A stretch of DNA of 64,000 nt, taken from NCBI GenBank assembly GCA_020847435.1, contig JADLBX010000012.1, positions 1 to 64,000 on the forward strand, in the 5' to 3' direction. Of the stretch, positions 52,051 through 61,305 are shown in pieces. The stretch comes from Anaerolineales bacterium. GTDB lineage: Bacteria > Chloroflexota > Anaerolineae > Anaerolineales > Villigracilaceae. The translations under genes and the position numbers were made by a program. The notes under the pieces were generated by a model. The model worked only from the letters and a program-made list of their open reading frames with translations, did not search any database and was not told where the DNA came from. How positions within the stretch are numbered: the first letter of the stretch is position 1; each line of letters starts with the position of its first letter.

Positions 52051-52078
52051 AAAAAAGCCCGAGTCAACTTCATCGGGC
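52051..52078 (-). terminator. minus-strand hairpin with T-run in the deaD leader
   Basis: GCCCGA/TCGGGC with a 10-nt loop, then TTTTTTG on the minus strand, about 200 bases before the deaD start. No minus-strand gene precedes it, so it may be an attenuator in the helicase leader. Confidence 0.55.
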
Positions 52079-52179
52079 GTTCGTTCGGAGTGTGTCAAAA
52101 CAATTCCCAGATTTATAACAGCGGCGGGAGTATAACACGCTTTTCAAACATTCCAGAGAGTGGTGTAAAAATCTTCTTT

Positions 52180-52246
52180 GCCACGAATTCACACGGATTT
52201 CCACCGATTTTTTAAAATTCCGTGTAAATCCGTGAAATCTGTGGCT
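52180..52246. repeat. interspersed repeat, family A
   Basis: GCCACGAATTCACACGGATTT and CCGTGTAAATCCGTGAAATCTGTGGC form an imperfect palindrome. Confidence 0.8.
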
Positions 52247-52334
52247 GATTTCCTACGTCTTATGAAACGGCGCATTGAAACAGCAATTGAAAATCACCTC
52301 AAACCGTGTAGAATGGGACAAACGAGGAACAAAC

Positions 52335-54023
<1,689 letters not shown>

Positions 54024-54042
54024 AGATTCGGGAGAATCCTCC

Positions 54043-54825
54043 ATGACCCATGACGACCATATAAATGTCGAACAACTCTGGCGCGAGTGGTTCACCACCG
54101 ACGCCTACAGCGTGGAGAAACGACTCATTCGCAGGTTTCGACATTTGCCGCATGACCCGCGCTGTAAATTTTGCGGCGCGCCCTTTGAGGGAATTGGAAG
54201 TCTCTTCGTCCGCGCCGTGTACAGCAAGAAACGATCGACCCTCAACCCGCGCTTTTGCAACATATGCGAGCATTTTGCCAGCGCGAACCCAGGCGGAGCG
54301 GAAGTGGCAATGTCCATGCTGTTCGCGGACGTGCGCGGCTCCACCGCCCTTTCGGAACAGATGAGCCCGATGGAATTCAGCCGACTCATCAATCGCTTCT
54401 ACATCGAATCCACTAAAATCATCACGCATGAAGATGGCTTGGTGGAAAAACTGGCAGGCGACGCGGTCGCCGCGTTTTGGGGCGCTGGCTTTGCGGGACC
54501 TCAATACGTGAAACGAACATTGGATGCCGCGCAGAAAATGTCGATGATAATGAAGGAGCAGAACATCCCCGTCGGCATCGGCGTGCACGCGGGCGTCGCT
54601 TTCTTCGGCGCGATGGGCGCGGCGGACGGCTTGATCAACATCTCCGCCATCGGCGATGAGGTCAACCTTGCGGCGCGACTCGCTTCCAAAGCCGCGGCGG
54701 GCGAGATCGTCGTCAGCGAGAAAGCGCTCGACGAGGCGGGGGCAGACGCAAGCGCGTACGAATCGAAAAGTCTCGAATTGAAGGGCATCAGCGAACCCGT
54801 CCGCGTGCGCGTCATTCACGGGTAA
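54043..54825 (+). CDS. class III adenylate/guanylate cyclase with N-terminal zinc ribbon
   Basis: I use the ATG at 54043 (260 aa), preceded by CGGGAGAATCC; an in-frame TTG at 54016 would overlap the kinase end. Two Cys pairs (Cys-Lys-Phe-Cys and Phe-Cys-Asn-Ile-Cys) form a zinc ribbon in the first ~80 residues. The cyclase homology domain keeps both metal Asp residues (Phe-Ala-Asp-Val and Gly-Asp-Ala-Val), Lys-Leu-Ala-Gly-Asp, and Ile-Gly-Asp-Glu-Val-Asn-Leu-Ala-Ala-Arg, so it should make cAMP or cGMP. It is soluble. It is likely co-transcribed with the Ser/Thr kinase and could be its substrate. Confidence 0.9.
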   Translation: MTHDDHINVEQLWREWFTTDAYSVEKRLIRRFRHLPHDPRCKFCGAPFEGIGSLFVRAVYSKKRSTLNPRFCNICEHFASANPGGAEVAMSMLFADVRGSTALSEQMSPMEFSRLINRFYIESTKIITHEDGLVEKLAGDAVAAFWGAGFAGPQYVKRTLDAAQKMSMIMKEQNIPVGIGVHAGVAFFGAMGAADGLINISAIGDEVNLAARLASKAAAGEIVVSEKALDEAGADASAYESKSLELKGISEPVRVRVIHG

Positions 54826-54832
54826 TTTATCA

Positions 54833-54892
54833 GCCACAGAGAGCACAGAGATTTTGAGTTTTTTCTCAACGATCTCGGTGATCTCTGTGGCT
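54833..54892. repeat. interspersed repeat, family C
   Basis: GCCACAGAGAGCACAGAGATTTTGAG...CTCAACGATCTCGGTGATCTCTGTGGC, an imperfect palindrome just after the cyclase stop. Confidence 0.8.
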
Positions 54893-54950
54893 AAATTTTT
54901 CTCCTTTTCTCTTTGTGCCTTTTGGGGGTTTGTGGTTAAATTCCCCCGCA

Positions 54951-55079
54951 ATGGACTCGAAAACCCTGCACGTAATCACCAAGTTCTTGACGCAGTTGTA
55001 CTGCGTCAAGCGACACGATTTGCTATGCAAATCGAACTATCGCTTGATCTAAAATAATGGACTCGAAAACTCTGCACGT
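54951..55079 (+). repeat. duplicated mutS2 start flanking a double-hairpin (family E) insertion
   Basis: ATGGACTCGAAAA plus 10 further near-identical bases occur at 54951-54973 and again, with one mismatch, at the true mutS2 start 55057-55079. Between them lie two hairpins: CTTGACGCAGT/ACTGCGTCAAG (54986-55010) and CGATTTGC/GCAAATCG (55016-55034). The upstream copy goes out of use after about 5 codons. This looks like a repeat insertion with target duplication. Confidence 0.75.
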
Positions 55080-57495
55080 CCTCGAATTCGACAAGATCCG
55101 CGAACGGCTCAAAGCCTTTTGCGATTTTTCCGCGTCGATGGAATTGGCTCTCGCGCTCGAACCCACCGATTCGTTCGACCTCGCGCTCGCCCGTCTCGCC
55201 GAAACGACCGAGGCGCGCTTGTTATTTTCCACGAACGACAACATCGGCATCGGCGGCGCGCACGACATCCGCCAAGCCGTTGACCTCGCCGCGCGCGGCG
55301 GCGTCCTCGACCCCGAACAACTGCTGGACATAAAATCCACGCTGATCTCATGCCGCGAGTTGAAAAAATCCCTCGAACGCAAAACGGATGAATACCCGCG
55401 TCTTTCCCAACTTGCGGCTGGTTTGCCCGACCCCCACGGAATCGTGGACGCGGTCACGCGCATCCTCTCCGACCGCGGCGAAGTCCTCGACTCCGCTTCG
55501 CCCAAACTCGCCGACCTGCGCCGAGAGATCAGGGTCGCGCACGGACGGTTGATGTCGCGCTTGCAACGCTATCTCACCGAGTCGGCGAACAAGTTGCAGG
55601 AACCGATCATCACCCAGCGCGACGGGCGGTACGTGATTCCCTTGCGCGCTGAATTCAAAGGAAGCATCAAAGCCGTCGTCCACGATCAATCCTCCAGCGG
55701 CGCGACATTGTTCGTCGAACCGTTGCCCGTCGTCGAACTCAACAACGAACTGCGTGAACTCGAATTGAAAGCCCGCGACGAGGAACGAAGAATCCTCGCC
55801 GAGGTCTCCGCGCAAGTGGGCGAACATGCCGAAGAGTTCAAATACGGCGTCGAAAATCTCGCCATGCTCGATCTGGTCTTTGCGAAGGCGAAGTATGCGG
55901 AGGAGCTCAAAGCCAGTGAGCCAGTTCTTCACAAGGATGAAGGCGGAAGGATGAAAGATGAAAGAAGAAAAGTCATCAGTCATCAGTCATCAGAGGATGC
56001 CTATCAATCGTCAATCGAAAATCGAAAATCGTCAATTCATTTGATCCATGCAAGACACCCATTGCTCGACCCTCACACCGTCGTGCCAATTGACATCAAT
56101 CCCAAAGAGGGCACACGCGCCATCGTCATCACGGGTCCAAACACGGGCGGCAAAACGGTATCGCTCAAAACCGTCGGCTTGCTCGCCCTCATGGCGCAAA
56201 GCGGATTGCACATCCCCGCGCAAAGCGGCTCGGAGATTCCCTTTTTTCACCGCGTCTTCGCCGACATTGGCGACGAACAATCCATCGAACAATCGCTCAG
56301 CACGTTTAGCGGTCACATCACCAACATCATCCGCATCCTCAAACACATTGACTCACGCTCGCTCGTCATCTTCGACGAACTCGGCTCAGGCACCGATCCG
56401 CAAGAGGGCGCGGCGCTCGCCCGCGCGATCCTCAACCACCTGCTCGAAACGGGATGCATGACTCTCGTCGCGACGCATTACCCCGAACTGAAAAATTTTG
56501 CACACTCGACCGAAGGCGTGGTCAACGCTTCACTCGAATTTGACATCAAGACTCTCCGCCCGACCTATCACCTCACCATCGGACTCCCTGGACGTTCGAA
56601 CGCCCTCGCCATCGCCACACGCCTCGGTCTCGACGGGAAAATTGTCGCGGCAGCGAAAGCCGACGTCAACCCCGAAGCCCTCCGCGCCGACAAACTGCTG
56701 GACGACATCCGCAAGGAACGCAACCGCACCTCGCGCGAACGCCAGAAACTGGAAAAAGCCCGCGACAAACTCGAAGCGCAAAACGCCGACCTGCAAAAGC
56801 GACTCGAAAAAATCGAAGACGAACGCCGCGACGTCCTCGCCAAAGCCCGCGCAGAAGGCGAACTCGAAGTGGCGGTGTTGAAAAGCAATATCGATTCACT
56901 GAAATCACAATTGAAGAAAGCAAAGCAACCTCTCGAAGCGTTGAAAGCCATCGAAGAAAAAATCCAACAGGTTGAGAAAAAAGTCGAAGCGCCTGTGGAA
57001 AGAAAGCCCGACCAATCTCCAGTCTCCAGTCTCCAATCTCTAAAGTTGGGAGAGCGAGTCACCGTCAGCACGTTGAATGCCGAAGGTGTGGTGACAGCCG
57101 TAAGTGAGTCCGATGCGGAGGTGCAGGTGGGGAGTCTGCGCGTGAGGGCGAGGATGTCGGAGTTGGTGAGGAAGTCGGGCAACGAGTCGAAAGTCGAAAG
57201 TCAAATGTCAAGCGACCTTCGACCTGCAACCTTTGACTCGACGAAGTCGCCTGGGCTTGAACTCAACCTGCGCGGCAAATTGGTGGACGAGGGACTCGAT
57301 GAGTTGGAAAAATATCTCGAGCGCGCGTATTCGGCGGGACTGCTGTTCGTGCGAATCGTGCACGGCAAAGGGACAGGCAAGATGCGCGACGCGGTGAGGA
57401 ACGCGTTGAAGTCGAGCGAGTATGTCGCGTCGTTCGAGGAGCCGAAAGATAACGAAGGCGGCGCAGGCGTGACCGTTGCAAAGATGGCGCGATAA
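55057..57495 (+). CDS. mutS2: endonuclease MutS2, with repeat-derived inserts
   Basis: 812 residues. It has the MutS-core helical region, an ATPase with Gly-Pro-Asn-Thr-Gly-Gly-Lys-Thr Walker A and Phe-Asp-Glu-Leu-Gly-Ser-Gly-Thr-Asp-Pro, a long coiled coil and a C-terminal Smr nuclease domain (Leu-Asn-Leu-Arg-Gly, His-Gly-Lys-Gly-Thr-Gly). MutS2 acts on branched DNA and, in some bacteria, on collided ribosomes, not in mismatch repair. Three low-complexity stretches (residues ~293-327, 652-661, 710-719) are translated from heptamer-type DNA repeats, and sit at domain junctions where they would be tolerated. Confidence 0.95.
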   Translation: MDSKTLHVLEFDKIRERLKAFCDFSASMELALALEPTDSFDLALARLAETTEARLLFSTNDNIGIGGAHDIRQAVDLAARGGVLDPEQLLDIKSTLISCRELKKSLERKTDEYPRLSQLAAGLPDPHGIVDAVTRILSDRGEVLDSASPKLADLRREIRVAHGRLMSRLQRYLTESANKLQEPIITQRDGRYVIPLRAEFKGSIKAVVHDQSSSGATLFVEPLPVVELNNELRELELKARDEERRILAEVSAQVGEHAEEFKYGVENLAMLDLVFAKAKYAEELKASEPVLHKDEGGRMKDERRKVISHQSSEDAYQSSIENRKSSIHLIHARHPLLDPHTVVPIDINPKEGTRAIVITGPNTGGKTVSLKTVGLLALMAQSGLHIPAQSGSEIPFFHRVFADIGDEQSIEQSLSTFSGHITNIIRILKHIDSRSLVIFDELGSGTDPQEGAALARAILNHLLETGCMTLVATHYPELKNFAHSTEGVVNASLEFDIKTLRPTYHLTIGLPGRSNALAIATRLGLDGKIVAAAKADVNPEALRADKLLDDIRKERNRTSRERQKLEKARDKLEAQNADLQKRLEKIEDERRDVLAKARAEGELEVAVLKSNIDSLKSQLKKAKQPLEALKAIEEKIQQVEKKVEAPVERKPDQSPVSSLQSLKLGERVTVSTLNAEGVVTAVSESDAEVQVGSLRVRARMSELVRKSGNESKVESQMSSDLRPATFDSTKSPGLELNLRGKLVDEGLDELEKYLERAYSAGLLFVRIVHGKGTGKMRDAVRNALKSSEYVASFEEPKDNEGGAGVTVAKMAR
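55934..56038 (+). repeat. low-complexity/heptamer repeats inside mutS2
   Basis: AAGGATGAAGGCGGAAGGATGAA, GTCATCA x3 and GTCAATCGAAAATCGAAAATC words in frame within mutS2. Similar AAGGATGAAGGCGGAATGATGAA occurs in the intergenic region at about 57868. Confidence 0.85.
57012..57039 (+). repeat. heptanucleotide repeat (CCAGTCT) inside mutS2
   Basis: CCAATCT, CCAGTCT, CCAGTCT, CCAATCT in frame. Confidence 0.85.
57186..57213 (+). repeat. heptanucleotide repeat (GTCGAAA) inside mutS2
   Basis: GTCGAAA, GTCGAAA, GTCAAAT, GTCAAGC in frame, just before the Smr domain. Confidence 0.8.
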
Positions 57496-57496
57496 T

Positions 57497-57596
57497 GTCG
57501 TTGCGAGGCGCGGAGCGCCGAAGCAATCTCCTCGTGTCAAGCAATCTCTTGTATCGAGGAGATTGCTTCGCCCCCTTCGGGGTCTCGCAACGACAT
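57497..57596. repeat. interspersed repeat, family B
   Basis: TGTCGTTGCGAGGCGCGGAGCG...GAAGCAATCTCC...GGAGATTGCTTCG...CTCGCAACGACA, beginning one base after the mutS2 stop. Confidence 0.85.
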
Positions 57597-57630
57597 GATT
57601 GAGTTGGTATAATTTTTGAGGGAGCAAGTC

Positions 57631-57873
57631 ATGTCACTCGACGATGCGATCAAACAAATGACCGACACGATCAAAGCCGCGTGCGCGAGCGCGGAGGTGA
57701 GGACCGCCAAAATGTCGGATGAGGAGGCGCGGCTGAGCGTGTACGCGCCCACAGGCGACATGCAAAAAATCAAAGACGCGACCTTCCAACCCGCGCTCGA
57801 CCTGTTGAACAAAGAGGGAATGGATATTCAGGTGTTCGTATATGATAAAGATGCGCCGCCACTCAAAGGATGA
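57631..57873 (+). CDS. small hypothetical protein, 80 aa
   Basis: Start at the ATG at 57631 with GGGAGCA before it; a TATAAT box lies at 57608-57613. The protein begins with an amphipathic helix (Leu-Asp-Asp-Ala-Ile-Lys-Gln-Met), then two strands and a helix, ending Gln-Val-Phe-Val-Tyr-Asp-Lys-Asp. No family is recognised. Its own promoter suggests a monocistronic gene. Confidence 0.65.
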   Translation: MSLDDAIKQMTDTIKAACASAEVRTAKMSDEEARLSVYAPTGDMQKIKDATFQPALDLLNKEGMDIQVFVYDKDAPPLKG

Positions 57874-57982
57874 AGGCGGAATGATGAATAAAGAAAGAGA
57901 AAAGAAGAAAGATTTTCATTAATGTAGTAGGGGCGTGGTCCCCACGCCCAAATTATTTTCGATTACATCCATAATCAATTTC

Positions 57983-58013
57983 AGTCCCGTCTTTTGGCGG
58001 GACTTTTTCTTTT
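57983..58013 (+). terminator. Rho-independent terminator before the PadR promoter
   Basis: AGTCCCG/CGGGACT stem with an 8-nt loop, followed by TTTTTCTTTT. It ends transcription from the upstream small gene. Confidence 0.88.
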
Positions 58014-58020
58014 AAAAGCC

Positions 58021-58072
58021 TTGACGTATTGATAAATCCATACTAATATTGACTTATCAGTAGTATGGATTT
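58021..58072 (+). promoter_or_regulatory. promoter and PadR-type operator of the PadR/sensor-domain unit
   Basis: TTGACG (58021-58026), 17-bp spacer, TAATAT (58044-58049). A perfect 12-bp inverted repeat AAATCCATACTA (58034-58045) / TAGTATGGATTT (58061-58072), 15 bp apart, overlaps the -10 and the start region. The ATACT/AGTAT core fits PadR operators, so the gene probably represses itself. Confidence 0.75.
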
Positions 58073-58095
58073 GACACTAGCGAGCAGGAGCGTGA

Positions 58096-58449
58096 ATGAC
58101 TGAATTAACTTTGCAAACCAAAAAATTTCAAAAAGAGCTGAATGCGGGCGCCTCTTCACTGGTCTTGTTAAGCGTCCTCAGCCGAAGCAAGGAGGCGTTG
58201 TACGGCTATCAAATCGCCAAAATGCTGGAAGAAAGCGGCGATATCCCGATGATGAAACAAGGGGCTTTGTACCCTGTCCTCCGTTCTTTGGAGGAGAGCG
58301 GCTTGCTGGAAAGTTCTGTGGAGCCTTCGGTCTCGGGTCCGCCGCGCAGGTATTACAAAATTACGAAAGAGGGGCGTTCTACTTTGCAAGAATGGCTGGA
58401 CATTTGGAAACAAACCAAAAAGTTTGTCGATTCGATTTTGAAAGGATAA
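58096..58449 (+). CDS. PadR-family transcriptional regulator
   Basis: A 117-residue winged-helix protein: Ser-Leu-Val-Leu-Leu-Ser-Val-Leu, Tyr-Gly-Tyr-Gln-Ile-Ala-Lys-Met-Leu, Gly-Ala-Leu-Tyr-Pro-Val-Leu-Arg-Ser-Leu-Glu and Arg-Arg-Tyr-Tyr-Lys-Ile-Thr are the PadR core; a final amphipathic helix serves dimerisation. A palindromic operator and promoter lie directly upstream. The membrane sensor-domain gene begins 3 bases after its stop, the usual PadR arrangement in which the regulator controls its membrane partner. Confidence 0.92.
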   Translation: MTELTLQTKKFQKELNAGASSLVLLSVLSRSKEALYGYQIAKMLEESGDIPMMKQGALYPVLRSLEESGLLESSVEPSVSGPPRRYYKITKEGRSTLQEWLDIWKQTKKFVDSILKG

Positions 58450-58452
58450 ACG

Positions 58453-59337
58453 ATGTTTAACTCGATTGAAGACTATATAGACGCGTTGAAGAACGAAATG
58501 AAAGAGGCAGACCCTGCGCTGATTCAAGATGCGCAAGCGGACGCGCGCGAGCATTTGTCGAATGCGCTGATGGCATCCCGTGAAAAGAATCCCGAAGCAA
58601 GCGAAGCGGATTTGCTCGGCAACATCGTCGAGGAGTATGGAACGCCGCAGGAAACTGCGTCCGCTTACAGGGAGGTGGAGAAGCGTACGTCGCCCGCGTT
58701 GAAATCGGCGATCAAGCCGAAATCCGTATTCGGAAGATTCTTCGGCGTGTACATCGATCCGCGAGCGTGGGGCGCGCTGTTGTACATGTTGATCGCATTT
58801 GTGACGGGCATCTTCTATTTCACCTGGGCTGTGACGGGCGTTTCGCTTTCCGTCTCGTTTTTGATCTTGATCATCGGGCTTCCGTTTGCATTGTTGTTCC
58901 TGCTTTCGGTGCACGGGCTTGCCTTATTGGAAGGGCGATTGGTTGAAGCGTTGCTCGGAGTTCGGATGCCGCGCAGACCTTTATTTTCACACGCCGACAT
59001 GAAATGGTTTGATCGGCTGAAAGCGTTGCTGAACGATAAACCCACATGGTTGATGCTGGTGTACATGGTAATCCAATTCGTTTTAGGCGTCGTCTATTTT
59101 GTACTATCGGTCACAGTGATCAGCGTTTCCCTTGCGTTTATCGCTTTGCCGTTTATTCAAATTATTTTAGGTATCCCCGTTTTCAATTGGGTGGATGGTC
59201 CCGTCTATTTGCCCTACTGGTTATTGATGTTGTTGTCCGTCGGCGGCTTGTTAACATTGACAGCCTTCATGCACGTCGCACGCGGGATCGGTCAACTGCA
59301 TGGCAGGATGGCTAAGCGGTTGTTGGTTACAGAATAA
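58453..59337 (+). CDS. HAAS/DUF1700-type N-domain plus sensor membrane protein
   Basis: The 294-residue protein begins with an ~80-residue helical segment (Ile-Glu-Asp-Tyr-Ile-Asp-Ala-Leu, and Glu-Glu-Tyr-Gly-Thr-Pro-Gln-Glu) matching the HAAS/DUF1700 domain that partners PadR regulators. Four to five hydrophobic helices with short loops follow, with an internal duplication (Leu-Tyr-Met-Leu-Ile-Ala-Phe / Val-Tyr-Met-Val-Ile-Gln-Phe and Gly-Ile-Phe-Tyr-Phe / Gly-Val-Val-Tyr-Phe), typical of putative sensor domains. It lies 3 bases after padR. It likely senses the membrane and sets PadR activity. Confidence 0.85.
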   Translation: MFNSIEDYIDALKNEMKEADPALIQDAQADAREHLSNALMASREKNPEASEADLLGNIVEEYGTPQETASAYREVEKRTSPALKSAIKPKSVFGRFFGVYIDPRAWGALLYMLIAFVTGIFYFTWAVTGVSLSVSFLILIIGLPFALLFLLSVHGLALLEGRLVEALLGVRMPRRPLFSHADMKWFDRLKALLNDKPTWLMLVYMVIQFVLGVVYFVLSVTVISVSLAFIALPFIQIILGIPVFNWVDGPVYLPYWLLMLLSVGGLLTLTAFMHVARGIGQLHGRMAKRLLVTE

Positions 59338-59364
59338 ATAGTATCAATACTTCACGAAAGTTCG

Positions 59365-59416
59365 GGCGACAGTTGCACTGTCGCCTGCCTTGACGCACTG
59401 CAACTGCATCAAGAAC
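59365..59416. repeat. palindromic repeat, family E-like
   Basis: GGCGACAGT/ACTGTCGCC hairpin (59365-59385) followed by a second, imperfect one (CTTGACGCACTGCAACTGCATCAAG). It shares words with the insertion before mutS2 at 54986-55034. Confidence 0.65.
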
Positions 59417-59447
59417 CTGTTGTTACGGAATAATTATAGGAGTTCTT

Positions 59448-60314
59448 ATGAATGAAAATGATCAACCTGTCGGAAAGTTCATGAAGTTTTTGCAATTCCC
59501 GCTGACTAGAATTATCCTGGGCTTTGCGGTTCTCATCATCGTCCCAAGCCTTATTCAGGTCAGCGCCCAAGCCATGATCGGGACCGAAGCGACTCTTGCC
59601 GACTCGCCTCTCGCGCTGTTGATCGCCCTTGCGGCATTGCTTACCTATTACGGGTTTGTCCGCATCGTTGAAAGGCGCGCCGTTTCAGAACTATCCCCGC
59701 CGCATTTACTCAAGGAATTAAGCGGTGGAACGTTATTCGGCGCCCTATTGTTTTCCGCCACAATCACAATCCTGTGGGTGCTTGGATATTATCAAGTGAC
59801 GGGAGTCAACCCCTGGCAAGTTGTAACCGTCTGGTTTATCACTGGGGTCATTTCTGGCGTGTTTGAAGAACTCTTGATGCGCGGTATTTTATTCCGCATC
59901 ATTGAAGAATCGCTGGGCACATGGATCGGGCTGATCGTTTCGGCGTTGGTCTTTGGCGCGTTGCATTTGTCCAACCCGAATGCAAGTTTATGGGCGGGGT
60001 TTGCGATTGCGATCGAAGCGGGGATCTTGCTCGCGGCGACGTATGTATTTACCCGCCGCTTATGGCTCCCCATTGGGATTCATTTCGCCTGGAATTTTGT
60101 ACAAGGTGGAATCTTTGGAGTGGCTGTCTCTGGAGTTGAATCGGCAGGCTGGTTGCAAGCATCCTTGAACGGACCGTTTCTTCTTTCTGGCGGCGAGTTT
60201 GGCGCGGAAGCCTCCATCTTTGCCGTACTTGTTTGTCTGACGGCGGGCGTCTTTTTTGTGTGGAAGTCTTACTCGCAAGGAAAATTCATCAAGCCGTTTT
60301 GGGCGCGCGCTTAA
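59448..60314 (+). CDS. CPBP-family intramembrane metalloprotease
   Basis: The 288-residue polytopic protein has the CPBP/Rce1 motifs: Glu140-Glu141-x-x-x-Arg145, Phe-x-x-x-His173 and His212-x-x-x-Asn216, on the last membrane helices. All residues needed for metal binding and catalysis are present. Members cut prenylated proteins or double-glycine peptides, and in some bacteria protect against bacteriocins. It is downstream of the PadR unit, with a repeat between, so it may have its own promoter; an AGGAGTT site precedes the ATG. Confidence 0.92.
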   Translation: MNENDQPVGKFMKFLQFPLTRIILGFAVLIIVPSLIQVSAQAMIGTEATLADSPLALLIALAALLTYYGFVRIVERRAVSELSPPHLLKELSGGTLFGALLFSATITILWVLGYYQVTGVNPWQVVTVWFITGVISGVFEELLMRGILFRIIEESLGTWIGLIVSALVFGALHLSNPNASLWAGFAIAIEAGILLAATYVFTRRLWLPIGIHFAWNFVQGGIFGVAVSGVESAGWLQASLNGPFLLSGGEFGAEASIFAVLVCLTAGVFFVWKSYSQGKFIKPFWARA

Positions 60315-60322
60315 TTCCATCT

Positions 60323-61267
60323 CTACTGTTGGACGATAGCGCGCCACACAACATTCAATACTTCCAGCCCCGTCATGCGATGGATTTGCGCGGCTTCGTC
60401 GGTGAGGTAGATGTCGCCTTGCAGGGGGCGGTCGTCGCGGGTGTAGAGTCCACGGTTGGGGAGATCTGAAACCGCCGCCCAGAAATTCCAAAGAGGCAAA
60501 TCATATTCAGAGGCGAGCGCTGCCATGTCGCGGTTGACGCGTTCGTCTTTCTCGCGGTTATCGGCTTTCGTGGCAAGAATCGGAACAACGCCCGCGTCGA
60601 GTAATTGCTCGATGATGCGACGAAGGTAATCCGTGTTGCGCGACTCGAAGTGTGTGCCGATCTGAATGATGACAAACGACGGGCGGTGAATCCGCAGCTC
60701 ACATTCGACGGGCGTTTCGGCAAACGTGCAAGTAAATTTTCCCTGATGCCATTGAGTCCACAGGAGCGCGCCTGGCGTTGTGCCGTCTTGCGCGGTGGGA
60801 CTTTCACGATTGAACGAGCCGCGAAAGTTGTCAACGGTCTCTTGCAATTCGGGCGAGAGGCTTGCAAATAATTCCTCATCCATTTCAAAGACGCCGAAAA
60901 ATTCTTCGGGGCGCGCTTGGCAATCGCCGAACAACGAAAACGCGTGCGGGTCGTTGCCGAGTTCGATGCCGCGTTCATAGATGCTTTGCAAACTTGGATC
61001 TATGTTTGTCGGAATGACTGGCATGGCTTTCCAATCGAGAATTGGAGAATTGGAGATTGGGGTGTTAGAGACTAGAGACTGGAGACTGGGGGTTGGTGTT
61101 GATGTTGGTAATTGGTAATTAGTTATTGGTAATTGTGTGGGAGTGGGAGAATTTGGAGAATTAGAGAATTGAGTCGCGGTCGGCGCAGATGTAGTTTGTG
61201 TTGGCGCGGAGGTTTTCGCACATCCAACCAAAAATACGCAGTACGCAATACGTAGTATCCATTTCAT
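60323..61267 (-). CDS. lipoprotein with SGNH-like C-terminal domain
   Basis: The 314-residue protein has a signal peptide ending Val-Phe-Leu-Val-Gly-Cys (lipobox). Residues ~32-77 are Ser/Pro/Thr-rich and encoded by heptamer repeats. The remainder resembles an SGNH hydrolase: a Phe-Gly-Asp-Cys segment near residue 112 where Gly-Asp-Ser would be, Val-Ile-Ile-Gln-Ile-Gly-Thr-His, Pro-Ile-Leu-Ala-Thr-Lys-Ala-Asp and a terminal Asp-Ile-Tyr-Leu-Thr segment. Cys in place of the Ser would alter or abolish hydrolysis. Assignment is tentative beyond the lipoprotein nature. It is divergent from thrC with a 38-bp gap. Confidence 0.75.
   Translation of the reverse strand: MKWILRIAYCVFLVGCAKTSAPTQTTSAPTATQFSNSPNSPTPTQLPITNYQLPTSTPTPSLQSLVSNTPISNSPILDWKAMPVIPTNIDPSLQSIYERGIELGNDPHAFSLFGDCQARPEEFFGVFEMDEELFASLSPELQETVDNFRGSFNRESPTAQDGTTPGALLWTQWHQGKFTCTFAETPVECELRIHRPSFVIIQIGTHFESRNTDYLRRIIEQLLDAGVVPILATKADNREKDERVNRDMAALASEYDLPLWNFWAAVSDLPNRGLYTRDDRPLQGDIYLTDEAAQIHRMTGLEVLNVVWRAIVQQ
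61037..61172. repeat. heptanucleotide-type repeats within lipoprotein gene
   Basis: Runs of AATTGGAG, AGACTGGAG and TTGGTAA words (GGTAATTGGTAATTAGTTATTGGTAATTG). On the minus strand they encode the Ser/Pro/Thr linker of the lipoprotein. Confidence 0.85.
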
Positions 61268-61305
61268 TGCATCAGAGTATACGAAACTTATGTTAAACTC
61301 TCGAC

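Larger units (their letters stand above)
51854..52334. other. intergenic region between divergent deaD and Ser/Thr kinase
   Basis: No gene is seen. In order it holds a family B repeat, a minus-strand hairpin with T-run, and a family A repeat. A TAGAAT box at about 52309-52314 precedes the kinase start by 20 bases. Confidence 0.65.

Noticed and set aside
52275-52334. N-terminal extension of the Ser/Thr kinase from the upstream ATG at 52275
   Set aside because: It runs across a -10-like box and lacks a ribosome site; the kinase domain fits the ATG at 52335.
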